The notes below the pieces were generated by a model. The model was not told the origin of the DNA and made no database searches. It saw only the letters and a list, made by a program, of their open reading frames with translations. Source: CADCVT01 sp035940955 (lineage in GTDB: Bacteria; Actinomycetota; Thermoleophilia; Solirubrobacterales; Solirubrobacteraceae). From it: DNA of 15,899 nt. Made by a program: the position numbers and the translations under genes. Of the stretch, positions 7,889-15,014 are shown piece by piece. The stretch covers positions 1 to 15,899 of the forward strand of contig DASZEJ010000132.1 in the NCBI GenBank assembly GCA_035940955.1, read 5' to 3'. Every line of letters starts with the position of its first letter. Position 1 is the stretch's first letter.

Positions 7889-8473
7889 TCAGCCGAGCAG
7901 CTGCCGGCTCGCGCCGCTGTGCAGCCGCGCGCTGAGCTTCACGTCGCCGAGCGCTGCGTCGGCGGCGTCGAGCACCGCGAGGAAGCTGCCTCGCGGGCCG
8001 ATCCGGAGGTCGCGCGCGCCCTGCGGCGTGGTGAGCGTCACGCTCGCGACGTCGGGGCCGGCGACGCCGTGGACGACCGTGCGCGCGCCCGCGCCGGTGC
8101 CCATCGTCACCTGCGCGCCGGCGGGGACCGCGTCGAGGTCGACGCACGACGCGCCCTCGTCGATCGGGTACGGCGCGATCGTGCCGTCCCGGCGCCGGGC
8201 GCCGACCCTGCCGCCCGCGATCGGGCCGGCGGCGGCGCACGCGTGGCCGTTCCTCGCGGTGAACACCACGACGCCCCAGTCGGGGCCGCGGCCGGCGGGG
8301 TCCGCCTGCCGGCTCTCGACGGAGTCCGATCCCGGCTTCGCGCCGAGGTCCAGCCCTCCGGCGGGCTTCGGGGCGGGCGAGCCGTCTGCGCCGGCCCCGA
8401 GGACGGTCGCCGTCGCGAAGCCGCCGGCGACGCAGAGGGCGAGCGTGACGAGTGCGATGATCGTTCGGCGCAT
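7889..8473 (-). CDS. Exported hypothetical protein, 194 residues
   Basis: I do not recognise a named family. The N-terminus (MRRTIIALVTLALCVAGGFATA) is a signal peptide or membrane anchor, followed by a Pro/Gly/Asp linker to about residue 60. The outer part opens with WGVVVFTARNGHACAAAGPI and reaches EGASCVDLDAV; C79 and C110 could form a disulfide. This WGV...NG..C...G...G pattern reminds me of exported hypothetical proteins of Thermoleophilia (recollection, unverified). The C-terminal 75 residues are beta-rich (VTLTTPQGARDLRIGPRGSFLAVL). The start codon lies five bases after the stop of the upstream Cys/His-rich gene (TGATCCCCATG) and has no clear ribosome site, which suggests translational coupling. 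Function is unknown. Confidence 0.75.
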   Translation of the reverse strand: MRRTIIALVTLALCVAGGFATATVLGAGADGSPAPKPAGGLDLGAKPGSDSVESRQADPAGRGPDWGVVVFTARNGHACAAAGPIAGGRVGARRRDGTIAPYPIDEGASCVDLDAVPAGAQVTMGTGAGARTVVHGVAGPDVASVTLTTPQGARDLRIGPRGSFLAVLDAADAALGDVKLSARLHSGASRQLLG

Positions 8474-8478
8474 GGGGA

Positions 8479-8853
8479 TCAGCACGGGCTGTGCGCGTCG
8501 TGGCGGTGGTAGTCGAACGCGTCGGTCAGGCGCGTCCAGGCGTTGCCGTAGCACTCGGGGCCGTAGCCGCTCAGGAAGTTGTCGCACGTGACGCCGGCGG
8601 CGGCGCCGCCGTACGAGACGATGTTCCCGAACTGACCGACGTCGCAGCGCGACGTCCGCTGGCAGGGCCCGCCCTCGACGCGCGAGTGGTAGGCCGAGTC
8701 GCTGGTCGAGTTGCCGTGCACGAGGCCGTGCCCGTTGCAGTTCGTGTGGTAGTGCGACGCCGACGCCACCTTGATGACGGCGCCGAAGGCGAACGCCGCC
8801 AGGGTGGCGAGGAGCAGAACGCCGCGCTGGACGCGCGGCCCGGATGACGTCAT
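8479..8853 (-). CDS. Small exported Cys/His-rich protein, 124 residues
   Basis: I do not recognise a named family. A hydrophobic segment at about residues 10-30 ending in VASA|SHYH looks like a signal peptide or N-terminal anchor. The mature part has six cysteines (39, 64, 70, 90, 101, 124), an even number suiting three disulfides, and eight histidines, several clustered (SHYHTNCNGHGLVHG near the start, DYHRHDAHSPC at the end). Metal binding or a disulfide-stabilised secreted domain are the obvious readings, but neither is shown. The ATG is well supported by AGGAGG (8858-8863, four bases upstream) and a promoter-like sequence further up. It is the first gene of a two-gene unit with the 194-residue exported protein. 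Confidence 0.78.
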   Translation of the reverse strand: MTSSGPRVQRGVLLLATLAAFAFGAVIKVASASHYHTNCNGHGLVHGNSTSDSAYHSRVEGGPCQRTSRCDVGQFGNIVSYGGAAAGVTCDNFLSGYGPECYGNAWTRLTDAFDYHRHDAHSPC

Positions 8854-8892
8854 GTCGCCTCCTGCTGTCCGTCGTGGACTCGGTCGGCGCGG

Positions 8893-8921
8893 ATGCTACG
8901 GGCGCCTGTCGCTTGATGCAA
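8893..8921 (-). promoter_or_regulatory. Candidate promoter of the Cys/His-rich exported gene pair
   Basis: On the minus strand TTGCAT (8916-8921) and TAGCAT (8893-8898) are exactly 17 bases apart. The -10 matches four and the -35 three of six consensus bases. The implied transcript starts near 8886, giving a leader of about 33 bases with AGGAGG. The site lies immediately after the stop of the glycosyltransferase gene, so the pair could be transcribed separately from the glycan cluster. Confidence 0.5.
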
Positions 8922-8927
8922 ACAGGC

Positions 8928-9935
8928 TCACTGCTCGGTGTTCGATGCGGCATCGTGGAGCACCGCCTCCATCCGCTCCACCTGTCGCTGCAGCGCGTGC
9001 GGCTCGGCGGCGCGGCGGGCCGCGGCGTTCGGCGCCGGGAGCGCGGCGGCGTGCTCGAGGCCGGCCCGGATCGACTCGACGCTGAGCGGGTCGACGAGCG
9101 CGCCGGCCTCGGGCGTCACGAACTCGGGCGGGCCGCCGACCTGCGTCGCCACGACGCTGCGCTCGCTCGCCATCGCCTCGAGCAGCGCCTGGCCGAGCGG
9201 CTCCTCGAGCGACGGGAGGACGAGCGCGTCGCAGGCCGCGACCCACTCGCGCACCGCCTCGTGCGGCACGCGCCCCTCGAGCCGCACGCGTTCGCGCCCT
9301 TCGAGCTCGGCGCGGAGGGGGCCGTCGCCGAGCACGACGAGCGTCCCGCGGCCGAACGCGGCGAACGCGTCGCGCAGCCGCACGAGGTTCTTGCGGTCGA
9401 CGAGCGACCCCGCGAAGAGGAACACCGGGCCGGGCTCGCCGGCGAGCCCCAGCCGCTCCCGCGCCGCCCCCGCGTCCGCTCCGCGCCAGCGGTCGAGGTC
9501 GATGCCCAGGTCGACGACCTCCGCCCGCCGCACCGGGACCGGCATCTGGTCGCGCAGGTGGGCGGAGTTGAAGATCGTCGTGTGGGCGCGCCTCGCGACC
9601 AGCGCGGTCGCGCGGCGGATCGGCGCGCTCGCGACCGCGTTGCGGACGTCCTGGCCGTGCGCCATGACGACGAGCGGCGTGCGCGGGTGGGTGACCGCCG
9701 CGACGAGGCCGGCGGGGACGAGGAAGTGGGCGAACACGACGTCGGCGCGCCGGGCGGCGGCCGACCGCAGCGCCATCCGCGCGTCGCCCCGCCGCCCGGC
9801 CCCGCGGCGGTCGACGACCGCGCGGTCGATCGTGTGGCCGCGCCGCTCGAGCTCCTCGACGACCGGCACGAGGAACGCGCCCAGGTCGGGGTCGGCCGGC
9901 CCCGGCCAGAACTGCGAGACGAGGAGGATGCGCAT
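8928..9935 (-). CDS. GT4-family glycosyltransferase
   Basis: A 335-residue GT-B fold retaining glycosyltransferase that probably transfers a sugar from a nucleotide sugar to a lipid-linked or polysaccharide acceptor at the inner membrane face. The N-terminal domain starts MRILLVSQFWPGPADPDLGAF and contains VVMAHGQD (89-96). The C-terminal donor domain has VFLFAGSLVDRKNL (171-184), VLGDGPL (201-207) and the E-x7-E motif at E245/E253 (EEPLGQALLEAM), followed by GGPPEFV (268-273). These are standard GT4 landmarks. Donor and acceptor cannot be read from the sequence. It begins 28 bases after the stop of the TIM-barrel/CapD gene, on the same strand, so it is likely in the same operon, although no clear ribosome site is visible. 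Confidence 0.9.
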   Translation of the reverse strand: MRILLVSQFWPGPADPDLGAFLVPVVEELERRGHTIDRAVVDRRGAGRRGDARMALRSAAARRADVVFAHFLVPAGLVAAVTHPRTPLVVMAHGQDVRNAVASAPIRRATALVARRAHTTIFNSAHLRDQMPVPVRRAEVVDLGIDLDRWRGADAGAARERLGLAGEPGPVFLFAGSLVDRKNLVRLRDAFAAFGRGTLVVLGDGPLRAELEGRERVRLEGRVPHEAVREWVAACDALVLPSLEEPLGQALLEAMASERSVVATQVGGPPEFVTPEAGALVDPLSVESIRAGLEHAAALPAPNAAARRAAEPHALQRQVERMEAVLHDAASNTEQ

Positions 9936-9963
9936 CGACGCTACGCCGCCGCCGCGCGCCCGA

Positions 9964-11955
9964 TCACGTGACCGGCGCGCGCGGCGGGGCGAGCGCGCCG
10001 AGCCAGGCCTGGCGGCGCTCCTCCGCGCCCGCGCACCGCTCGACCTGCTCGACCACGGCCGCCGCGGCGGCGGTCGGGGCGTCGCCGAGGATCGCCGCGG
10101 CGCCCATGTGGACCTCCTCGCCCAGCTCCTCTCCCGGCCCGGCGAGGATCTCGGTCATCGTCTCGCCGGGGCGCACGCCGGCGACGTGGACGTCCGGCGG
10201 GCCGCCCGGCCCGGCCGCGCGCCAGATCCGCTCCGCGATGGCGCCGATCCGCTCCTCCACCGGCTCGGCGGCCGTGAGCAGCCGGGTACCGCCCGCCGCG
10301 GCCAGCGAGGCGTGGGCGACGAGCGTCGCGGCGTGGGCCATGGTGATCCAGAAGCGCACCATCGCCGGGTCGGTCAGCGTCAGCGGCACGCCGGCCCGCG
10401 CCTGGCGCACCCACAGCTCGGTCGCGCTTCCCGCGCTGCCGAGCACGTTGACGAGCCGCACCGCCGCCCGGCCGCCGCCGGCGCGCTCGGCGGCCAGCGC
10501 GGTGAGCGTCTCCATGAGCCGCTTCGTCCGCCCGTACAGCGACGACGCGCGCGCCGCCTTGTCGGTCGAGGCGACGACGACGGTCGCCGCGCCGGCGCGC
10601 TCGGCGGCGCGGAGCACGTTCCAGCTGCCGTCGAGGTTCGTCGCCGCGAACTCCTCCGGGTAGCGCTCGGCCCAGTCGACGTGCTTGTAGGCCGCGAGGT
10701 GGAACACGACGTCGGGGCGCGCCCGGGCGGCCTCGTGCTCGAGCCGGCGCCGGTCGCGGATGTCGCAGAGGACGTGCTCGAAGCGCGCCAGCCGCGCGGC
10801 GCCCTTGGCGTGGCGGTCGGCGGTGAGCGCGGCCTCGTGGCTGTCGAGCACGGTGACGAGCGCCGGGCGGAACGCCGCGAGCAGGCTGGTCAGCGAGCGG
10901 CCGATCGATCCCGCGCCGCCCGTGACGAGCACGCGCCGGCCGGCGAGGCTCTCCTGCAGGGCGAGCACGTCCGGGACCGGGTCGCGGCGGCCGACGACGT
11001 CCTGCCAGTCCAGGCCGCCCGACGGCAGGCGGCGCGGCGGCGGGCGCCAGCGCTCGGCGGGCGCGCTCAGCGCGCGCTCGATCCGCCGGTAGCCGTCCTT
11101 CATGTTCGGCGAGACGCGGTGGTCGGGCTCGTTGATCTCGGCGACGACGTACGGCACGAGCTCGCCGAGGCGGGCGACGACCGGGTCGAGGTCGAGCTCG
11201 CCGCGGTCGTAGCGCAGGCCCTCCCCGAGCACGCCGGACGCGTTCGAGACGTGCGCGACGCGCGTGGCCGGCCCCAGCTCCTCGACGTAGCGCTCCAGCT
11301 CGAGGCCCTCGTCGGACTCCAGGCCGAACAGCGACGGGTAGGCGTTCGCGAACGCGCGGAACAGCGCGGCGTGGGAGGTGTCGAGCGTGAACCCCAGCTC
11401 CGGGATCCGCTCGCGCCACTCGAGCAGGTCGTGCCAGTGGCCGCCGATCGGGGTGAAGAACGCGCCGCCGGTGCGCATCCGCAGGACGGGCGGGACGTTC
11501 TCGATCAGCGGGATGACGTCGCGCTCGGTGCAGGCGCGCGCGTAGAACGCCAGGAACTCCTCGACCGCGTGCTCGTCGACCGCCCCGCCGGCGCGCAGCT
11601 CGTGCGCGGTCTGCGGGATGTAGAGGTGGATGGTCAGGACGGGCGAGCCGATCGCGGCGGCGAAGCGCGCGCTGCGCTCGATGCCGGCGCGGGCCTCGTC
11701 GGTCAGCCGGTCGACGCGGACGTGGTCGCCGCTCGGCCACGAGACGGGGGCCTCGGCGGTGAGCACGACGTCGCGGCCGTGGACGGTGTCGTTGACGGCG
11801 GCGATCGCGCGGTCGAGCGCGGCGTCGTCGGCGACGTGCGGCGGCAGCAGCGCCAGCTCCATCCCGCGCCAGTCGCCGCCCTCCAGCCGCTCGGCGACCT
11901 GCTCAGGCTCGGGCGCGGCCTTGAGCAGCGGGATGGAGGCGGAGCCAGTCGACAT
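9964..11955 (-). CDS. Fusion: TIM-barrel sugar isomerase-like domain + CapD-like NAD-dependent dehydratase/epimerase
   Basis: A 663-residue two-domain protein. Residues about 1-300 resemble the xylose-isomerase/AP-endonuclease-2 TIM barrel, with likely metal or active-site residues in the usual strand ends: H110 (LTIH), E152 (PLIENVPP), D192 and H195 (LDTSH), H235 (VAHVSN) and E273 (AEINE). After a Pro-rich linker (about 300-335) comes an extended SDR of the CapD/Polysacc_synt_2 family: GGAGSIG (346-352) for NAD, HLAAYKHVD (419-427), STDKA (463-467), YGRTK (474-478), VRFWITMAHA and GVRPGETMTEIL. CapD-like enzymes are UDP-sugar 4,6-dehydratases or epimerases. The first 53 bases overlap the end of the upstream epimerase gene. 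A start at the ATG at 11862 would avoid this but would remove the first strand of the barrel. Exact substrates are unknown. Confidence 0.85.
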   Translation of the reverse strand: MSTGSASIPLLKAAPEPEQVAERLEGGDWRGMELALLPPHVADDAALDRAIAAVNDTVHGRDVVLTAEAPVSWPSGDHVRVDRLTDEARAGIERSARFAAAIGSPVLTIHLYIPQTAHELRAGGAVDEHAVEEFLAFYARACTERDVIPLIENVPPVLRMRTGGAFFTPIGGHWHDLLEWRERIPELGFTLDTSHAALFRAFANAYPSLFGLESDEGLELERYVEELGPATRVAHVSNASGVLGEGLRYDRGELDLDPVVARLGELVPYVVAEINEPDHRVSPNMKDGYRRIERALSAPAERWRPPPRRLPSGGLDWQDVVGRRDPVPDVLALQESLAGRRVLVTGGAGSIGRSLTSLLAAFRPALVTVLDSHEAALTADRHAKGAARLARFEHVLCDIRDRRRLEHEAARARPDVVFHLAAYKHVDWAERYPEEFAATNLDGSWNVLRAAERAGAATVVVASTDKAARASSLYGRTKRLMETLTALAAERAGGGRAAVRLVNVLGSAGSATELWVRQARAGVPLTLTDPAMVRFWITMAHAATLVAHASLAAAGGTRLLTAAEPVEERIGAIAERIWRAAGPGGPPDVHVAGVRPGETMTEILAGPGEELGEEVHMGAAAILGDAPTAAAAAVVEQVERCAGAEERRQAWLGALAPPRAPVT

Positions 11956-12910
11956 ACGCGGCGACCGCCTCGGGCAGCGGCCGCGGCGTCAATGCTAACC
12001 GCGGCACCCCCGGCTCCAGGGCGTAGCTCTCGTCCTCGCCGGGCGGCAGCTCGCCGCCGGGCGTCTCGACCTCGAAGCGCGACCCCGCGGCGTCGAGCGC
12101 CAGGCGCGCGGCGTCGATGAGCGGCGTCGCGACCCCGCTCCCGGCGTAGAGCACGGACGGCGCGCCGCGCGAAGCCCGCGTTGAGGGGTCAGACCCCTTG
12201 AGTCCGCGCGCCGGGGAGGGGTCAGACCCCTTGAGTCCGTGCGGGGGGGAGGGGTCAGACCCCTTGAGTGGGGTCGACTCAAGCGGTCTGACCCCTTCGA
12301 GGAGGCGCTCGACACCCTCGACGAGGTCGTCGACGTACAGGAAGTCCCTGGTCCGGCGCGGGTTTCCGGGGATGGAGATCGGGCGGCCGTCGAGGGCGCG
12401 GGCGGCGAACGCGGCGATGGCTCCGGTGGCGCCCTCCCACGCGACCTGGCCGGGGCCGAACACGCTGGTCAGCCGCAGGACGACCGCGCGCGCGGCGTGC
12501 AGCAGGCAGGCGTCCTCGCCGAGCCGCTTCGACATCGCGTACGCGTCGGGCGGCGGCTCGACGCCCGCGCGCGCGCTCGACGGGTAGACGAGCACCGCGC
12601 CGTGCTCGGCGCAGCCGTCGAGCAGGTTGACCGTCGTGCCGGCGTTCTCGCGCACCGCGCGGGCGGGGTCGCGCGCGGCGCCCGCGGGGTCGGGTACGCC
12701 CGCGAAGTGCAGCACCGCGTCATGGCCCGCCACGAGCGCGCGGGCCTCCGCGCCGCCGGCGTCGAGCGAGACCGTCTCGAGGTCGCGAGCGGCGGCCCGC
12801 TCGCGGTGCCCGGGCCGCGCCAGCGCCGTCACCTCGTGGCCGCGCTCGCGCAGCAGCGCCGCGTGCCGCCAGCCGAGGTACCCGGTCGCGCCGGTGACCA
12901 GGACCCTCAT
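11903..12910 (-). CDS. NAD-dependent epimerase/dehydratase (extended SDR) with in-frame repeat insertion
   Basis: A 335-residue sugar-nucleotide SDR. MRVLVTGATGYLG gives the NAD-binding G7-A-T-G10-Y-L-G13. LHFAGVPDP follows at about 67-75, the catalytic Ser is in YPSSARAG (S111/S112), and YAMSK gives Y124 and K128, so the catalytic set is intact. FGPGQ (151-155), RTRDFLYVDDLVEGVERLL (187-204) and LYAGSG (254-259) complete the family pattern. Between the VDDLV helix and LYAGSG, where relatives have a short loop, residues 205-243 are encoded by a REP-like repeat cluster and read as LKGSDPS three times. The start overlaps the stop of the upstream epimerase as ATGA. The end overlaps the fusion gene by 53 bases. 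Substrate is unknown; probably an NDP-sugar for the neighbouring glycan genes. Confidence 0.88.
   Translation of the reverse strand: MRVLVTGATGYLGWRHAALLRERGHEVTALARPGHRERAAARDLETVSLDAGGAEARALVAGHDAVLHFAGVPDPAGAARDPARAVRENAGTTVNLLDGCAEHGAVLVYPSSARAGVEPPPDAYAMSKRLGEDACLLHAARAVVLRLTSVFGPGQVAWEGATGAIAAFAARALDGRPISIPGNPRRTRDFLYVDDLVEGVERLLEGVRPLESTPLKGSDPSPPHGLKGSDPSPARGLKGSDPSTRASRGAPSVLYAGSGVATPLIDAARLALDAAGSRFEVETPGGELPPGEDESYALEPGVPRLALTPRPLPEAVAAYVDWLRLHPAAQGRARA
12183..12269. repeat. Three tandem copies of a 33-bp repeat with palindromic GGGGTCAGACCCC core
   Basis: The copies start at 12183, 12216 and 12249, exactly 33 bases apart. Each begins GAGGGGTCAGACCCCTTGAG, and the first 23 bases of copies 1 and 2 are identical; the last ten bases differ (GCGCGCCGGG against GTGCGGGGGG). 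The core GGGGTC-A-GACCCC (12185-12197, 12218-12230, 12251-12263) is itself a palindrome. Thirty-three bases equal 11 codons, so the copy number does not change the reading frame of the epimerase on the minus strand. Confidence 0.95.
12250..12296. repeat. REPIN-like inverted pair forming a 20-bp stem
   Basis: The third repeat copy (12250-12269) faces an inverted copy (12277-12296) across a seven-base loop (GGGGTCG). The arms pair over 20 bases with one mismatch, where the inverted copy has GACCGC instead of GACCCC. Two REP units in opposite orientation joined by a short loop are the layout called REPIN, usually moved by a RAYT transposase. No such transposase is in the window, so assignment to that class is inference. 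Confidence 0.8.
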
Positions 12911-13749
12911 CGCCGCAGGTACTCCGCGACCGAGTGGGAGTAGGCGAACGGCGACTCGACCGTCCACGCCGCGCCGCCCGCCGGCGAACGCCCCTCCGCC
13001 AGCGCCGCGACGTCGGCGACGGTGATCGTCTCGGCGGCGACGTTCGCGGGGCCCTCGAACCCGTCGAGCAGGACCCGCGCGGCGTCCTCGACGTGCACGA
13101 CGCCGATCGTCGCCCGCCCGCCGCCGTCCAGCGGCAGCGGCTCCCCGGCGGCGGCCAGCCGGCGGAACTTGTCGACGACGGTCACCGACTCTGGCCGGTC
13201 GTGCTCCACCGGGCTCGGCCCGTAGACGATCCCCAGCCGCGCCAGCCCCAAAGCGAACCCGGCGCGGCCCGCGTGCATCCGCAGCACGAGCTCGCCGTAG
13301 ACCTTCGAGAGGTGCGCGAGGTCGCCCTGCTCCCCGTACGGCCGGTCCGCGCCGACCGCCCCGCGCAGCCCGCCGCCGTACACGTGCAGCGAGCTGCCGA
13401 ACAGGACCGGCGGACCGCCCGCCGCCCCGACCGCCTCGGCGACGTGCCGCACGCCGGTGCAGTTCGTCTGCTCGGTGTACTCCGGGTCGGCGTCCGCGAG
13501 CGGCCGCGAGGCCTGCGCCGCGAGCAGGACGATCCGGTCGGGCGCGCCGGCGAGCAGCATGTCGACGTCGTGGGGGAACCGGATGTCCGCGGTCACGACG
13601 CGCGCGCCGCGCGCCGCCAGCGGCCCGACCTGCGCCTCGTCGGTCGCCGACCAGTTGTCGGCGAGCGTCACCTCCATCCCGGCGTCGAGCGCCCGCGCCG
13701 CGAGCGCCGCGCCGAGGTACCCCGCACCGAGAACCAGCAGGCCGCCCAT
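12907..13749 (-). CDS. NAD-dependent epimerase-like SDR lacking the usual catalytic tyrosine
   Basis: A 280-residue extended-SDR protein, somewhat shorter than the usual 300-340. The start MGGLLVLGAGYLG has the NAD motif G8-A-G10-Y-L-G13. VTLADNW follows, then ADIRFPHDVD and LLAAQASRP. SSLHVYGGG supplies S119/S120. At the YxxxK site the sequence is GDLAHLSKVYGE: K149 is present, but position 145, where Tyr is expected, is Ala. VVDKFRRLAAAGEPLPLDGGG, VHVEDAARVLLDG (about 216-228) and NVAAETITVADVAAL match the substrate half of the family. The chemistry may be lost or altered, or a neighbouring residue such as Y138 or Y151 could substitute. It is the first gene of the minus-strand glycan cluster, and its TGA overlaps the next start as ATGA. 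It diverges from wecA across 55 bases. Confidence 0.85.
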   Translation of the reverse strand: MGGLLVLGAGYLGAALAARALDAGMEVTLADNWSATDEAQVGPLAARGARVVTADIRFPHDVDMLLAGAPDRIVLLAAQASRPLADADPEYTEQTNCTGVRHVAEAVGAAGGPPVLFGSSLHVYGGGLRGAVGADRPYGEQGDLAHLSKVYGELVLRMHAGRAGFALGLARLGIVYGPSPVEHDRPESVTVVDKFRRLAAAGEPLPLDGGGRATIGVVHVEDAARVLLDGFEGPANVAAETITVADVAALAEGRSPAGGAAWTVESPFAYSHSVAEYLRR

Positions 13750-13804
13750 GGGGCGCGCAGCCTACGCGGCAGGCCGGGACTCGCGCGCGTGGAATCATGT
13801 CCCC
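13750..13804. other. Divergent 55-base spacer between the SDR gene and wecA
   Basis: It must contain the start signals of both genes. The A/T-richest part, GGAATCAT (13791-13798), lies right before the wecA ATG and could be a -10 element giving an almost leaderless wecA message; no partner -35 or good ribosome site is seen. Confidence 0.25.
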
Positions 13805-14983
13805 ATGTCCTTCGCGGACACGCTCGACGCCCTCGCGGACGAGGGGGCGGTCGCGTGGGGGCTGCTCGCCGCGGCGGCCCTCGTGATGCTCCTGACGCCG
13901 CTCGTCGCCCGGCTGGCCATCCGGGTCGGCGCGTTCGACGTGCCCGATCGCGACCGGCCGCGCGTGCACAAGCGCCCGATCCCGCGGATCGGCGGCCTGG
14001 CCATAGCGGCCGGCATCCTCGCGCCGACGCTCGTCTTCGTCGACCTGCGCGGGCCGCTCGTCGGCATCGTGCTCGCCGTCCCGATCGTGGCCGCCATCGG
14101 GCTGTACGACGACCTGCGCGGGCTGAGCGCGAAGGCCAAGCTGCTGCTCGTCATGGCCGCGGCGCTGATCCCCGTCGTCGGCTACGACATGCACCTGCAG
14201 CGGATCGGGCTGCCGTTCGTCAGCTTCGACGTGTCGGCCGAGGTGGCGATCCCGCTGACGCTGCTGTGGATCGCGCTGGTCGCGAACCTCGTGAACCTGA
14301 TCGACGGGATGGACGCGCTCGCCGCCGGCATCGTCGCGATCTCCAGCGCCGCGCTGGCGATCCTCGCGATGTCGTTCGGGCGCGTGTCGGCCGCGGCGAT
14401 CGCCGCGATCGTGTGCGGGGCGACCGTCGGCTTCCTCTGGCACAACTACCACCCGGCCAAGATCTTCATGGGGGACAGCGGTGCGCTGACGCTCGGGTTC
14501 GTGCTCGGCTCGCTGGCGGTCGAGGGCGTGCTCAAGACGCCGGCCACGATCGCGCTCGCCGCCCCGCTGCTGATCATGGCCGTGCCGATCCTCGACACGT
14601 CGTTCGTCGTCGCCAAGCGCCTGAAGTACAAGCGCAAGCCGTGGGACGCCGACCAGAACCACTTCTACCACCGCTTCATGCGGATCGGGTTCTCCCAGCG
14701 CCGCACCGCGGCCTACCTCCACGTCTGGGCGGGCGTGCTCGCCGCGTACGCGATGCTCGTCCGCTTCGTGCCGCCCCGGCCGCTCGGGATCTGGGACACG
14801 TCGAACGCGATCGTCGTCGGCATCGCGGGGGTCCTCGTCCTGCTCGGCTCGGTCTGGATGGTCTACCAGCTGGAGATCCTCAAGGACCGCCACTTCCAGG
14901 TGCTCGCCCGGCGCCGCGCGGCGCCGCCGCCGGAGGAGACCGAGGAGGCGGTCGAGGAGTACGCGGCCGCCGGGCGGGACTGA
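13805..14983 (+). CDS. wecA: WecA/TagO/MraY-family undecaprenyl-phosphate sugar-1-phosphate transferase
   Basis: A polytopic membrane enzyme of 392 residues that transfers a HexNAc-1-phosphate from a UDP-sugar to undecaprenyl (or decaprenyl) phosphate, starting synthesis of lipid-linked surface glycans. Landmarks: HKRPIPRIGGLAI (55-67), YDDLRG (101-106, the Mg-binding aspartates D102/D103), NLVNLIDGMDALAAG (161-175, D167/D170), AKIFMGDSGALTLG (218-231) and the HxxxH-type loop DQNHFYHR (283-290). About ten to eleven hydrophobic helices separate them. The His loop and missing MraY-specific features favour the WecA/TagO side over MraY. The C-terminus has a charged, acidic cytosolic tail (PPPEETEEAVEEY). 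In many actinobacteria wecA (rfe) lies between glyA/sua5 and the atp operon, which fits here. The exact sugar is inferred. Confidence 0.92.
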   Translation: MSFADTLDALADEGAVAWGLLAAAALVMLLTPLVARLAIRVGAFDVPDRDRPRVHKRPIPRIGGLAIAAGILAPTLVFVDLRGPLVGIVLAVPIVAAIGLYDDLRGLSAKAKLLLVMAAALIPVVGYDMHLQRIGLPFVSFDVSAEVAIPLTLLWIALVANLVNLIDGMDALAAGIVAISSAALAILAMSFGRVSAAAIAAIVCGATVGFLWHNYHPAKIFMGDSGALTLGFVLGSLAVEGVLKTPATIALAAPLLIMAVPILDTSFVVAKRLKYKRKPWDADQNHFYHRFMRIGFSQRRTAAYLHVWAGVLAAYAMLVRFVPPRPLGIWDTSNAIVVGIAGVLVLLGSVWMVYQLEILKDRHFQVLARRRAAPPPEETEEAVEEYAAAGRD

Positions 14984-14985
14984 GA

Positions 14986-15014
14986 CGGCGCCGCCGCGGC
15001 TCAGAGCGGCGCCG
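14986..15014. terminator. Possible hairpin between convergent wecA and the DUF354 gene
   Basis: CGGCGCCGC (14986-14994) pairs perfectly with 15006-15014 across an 11-base loop. The stem starts three bases after the wecA stop and includes the last codons of the opposing gene. There is no T-tract. In DNA this rich in G and C such stems occur by chance, so the call rests mostly on its position. Confidence 0.35.

Noticed and set aside
8938..12120. A 1060-residue plus-strand frame across the glycosyltransferase and fusion genes.
   Set aside because: Ser/Arg/Ala-rich composition with no recognisable motif, while the minus strand has clear GT4, TIM-barrel and CapD motifs.
12183..12298. A short CRISPR array made of the 33-bp repeats.
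   Set aside because: The spacing is a strict tandem period with only about ten variable bases between cores, there are just three copies, they are translated in frame, and no cas gene is present.
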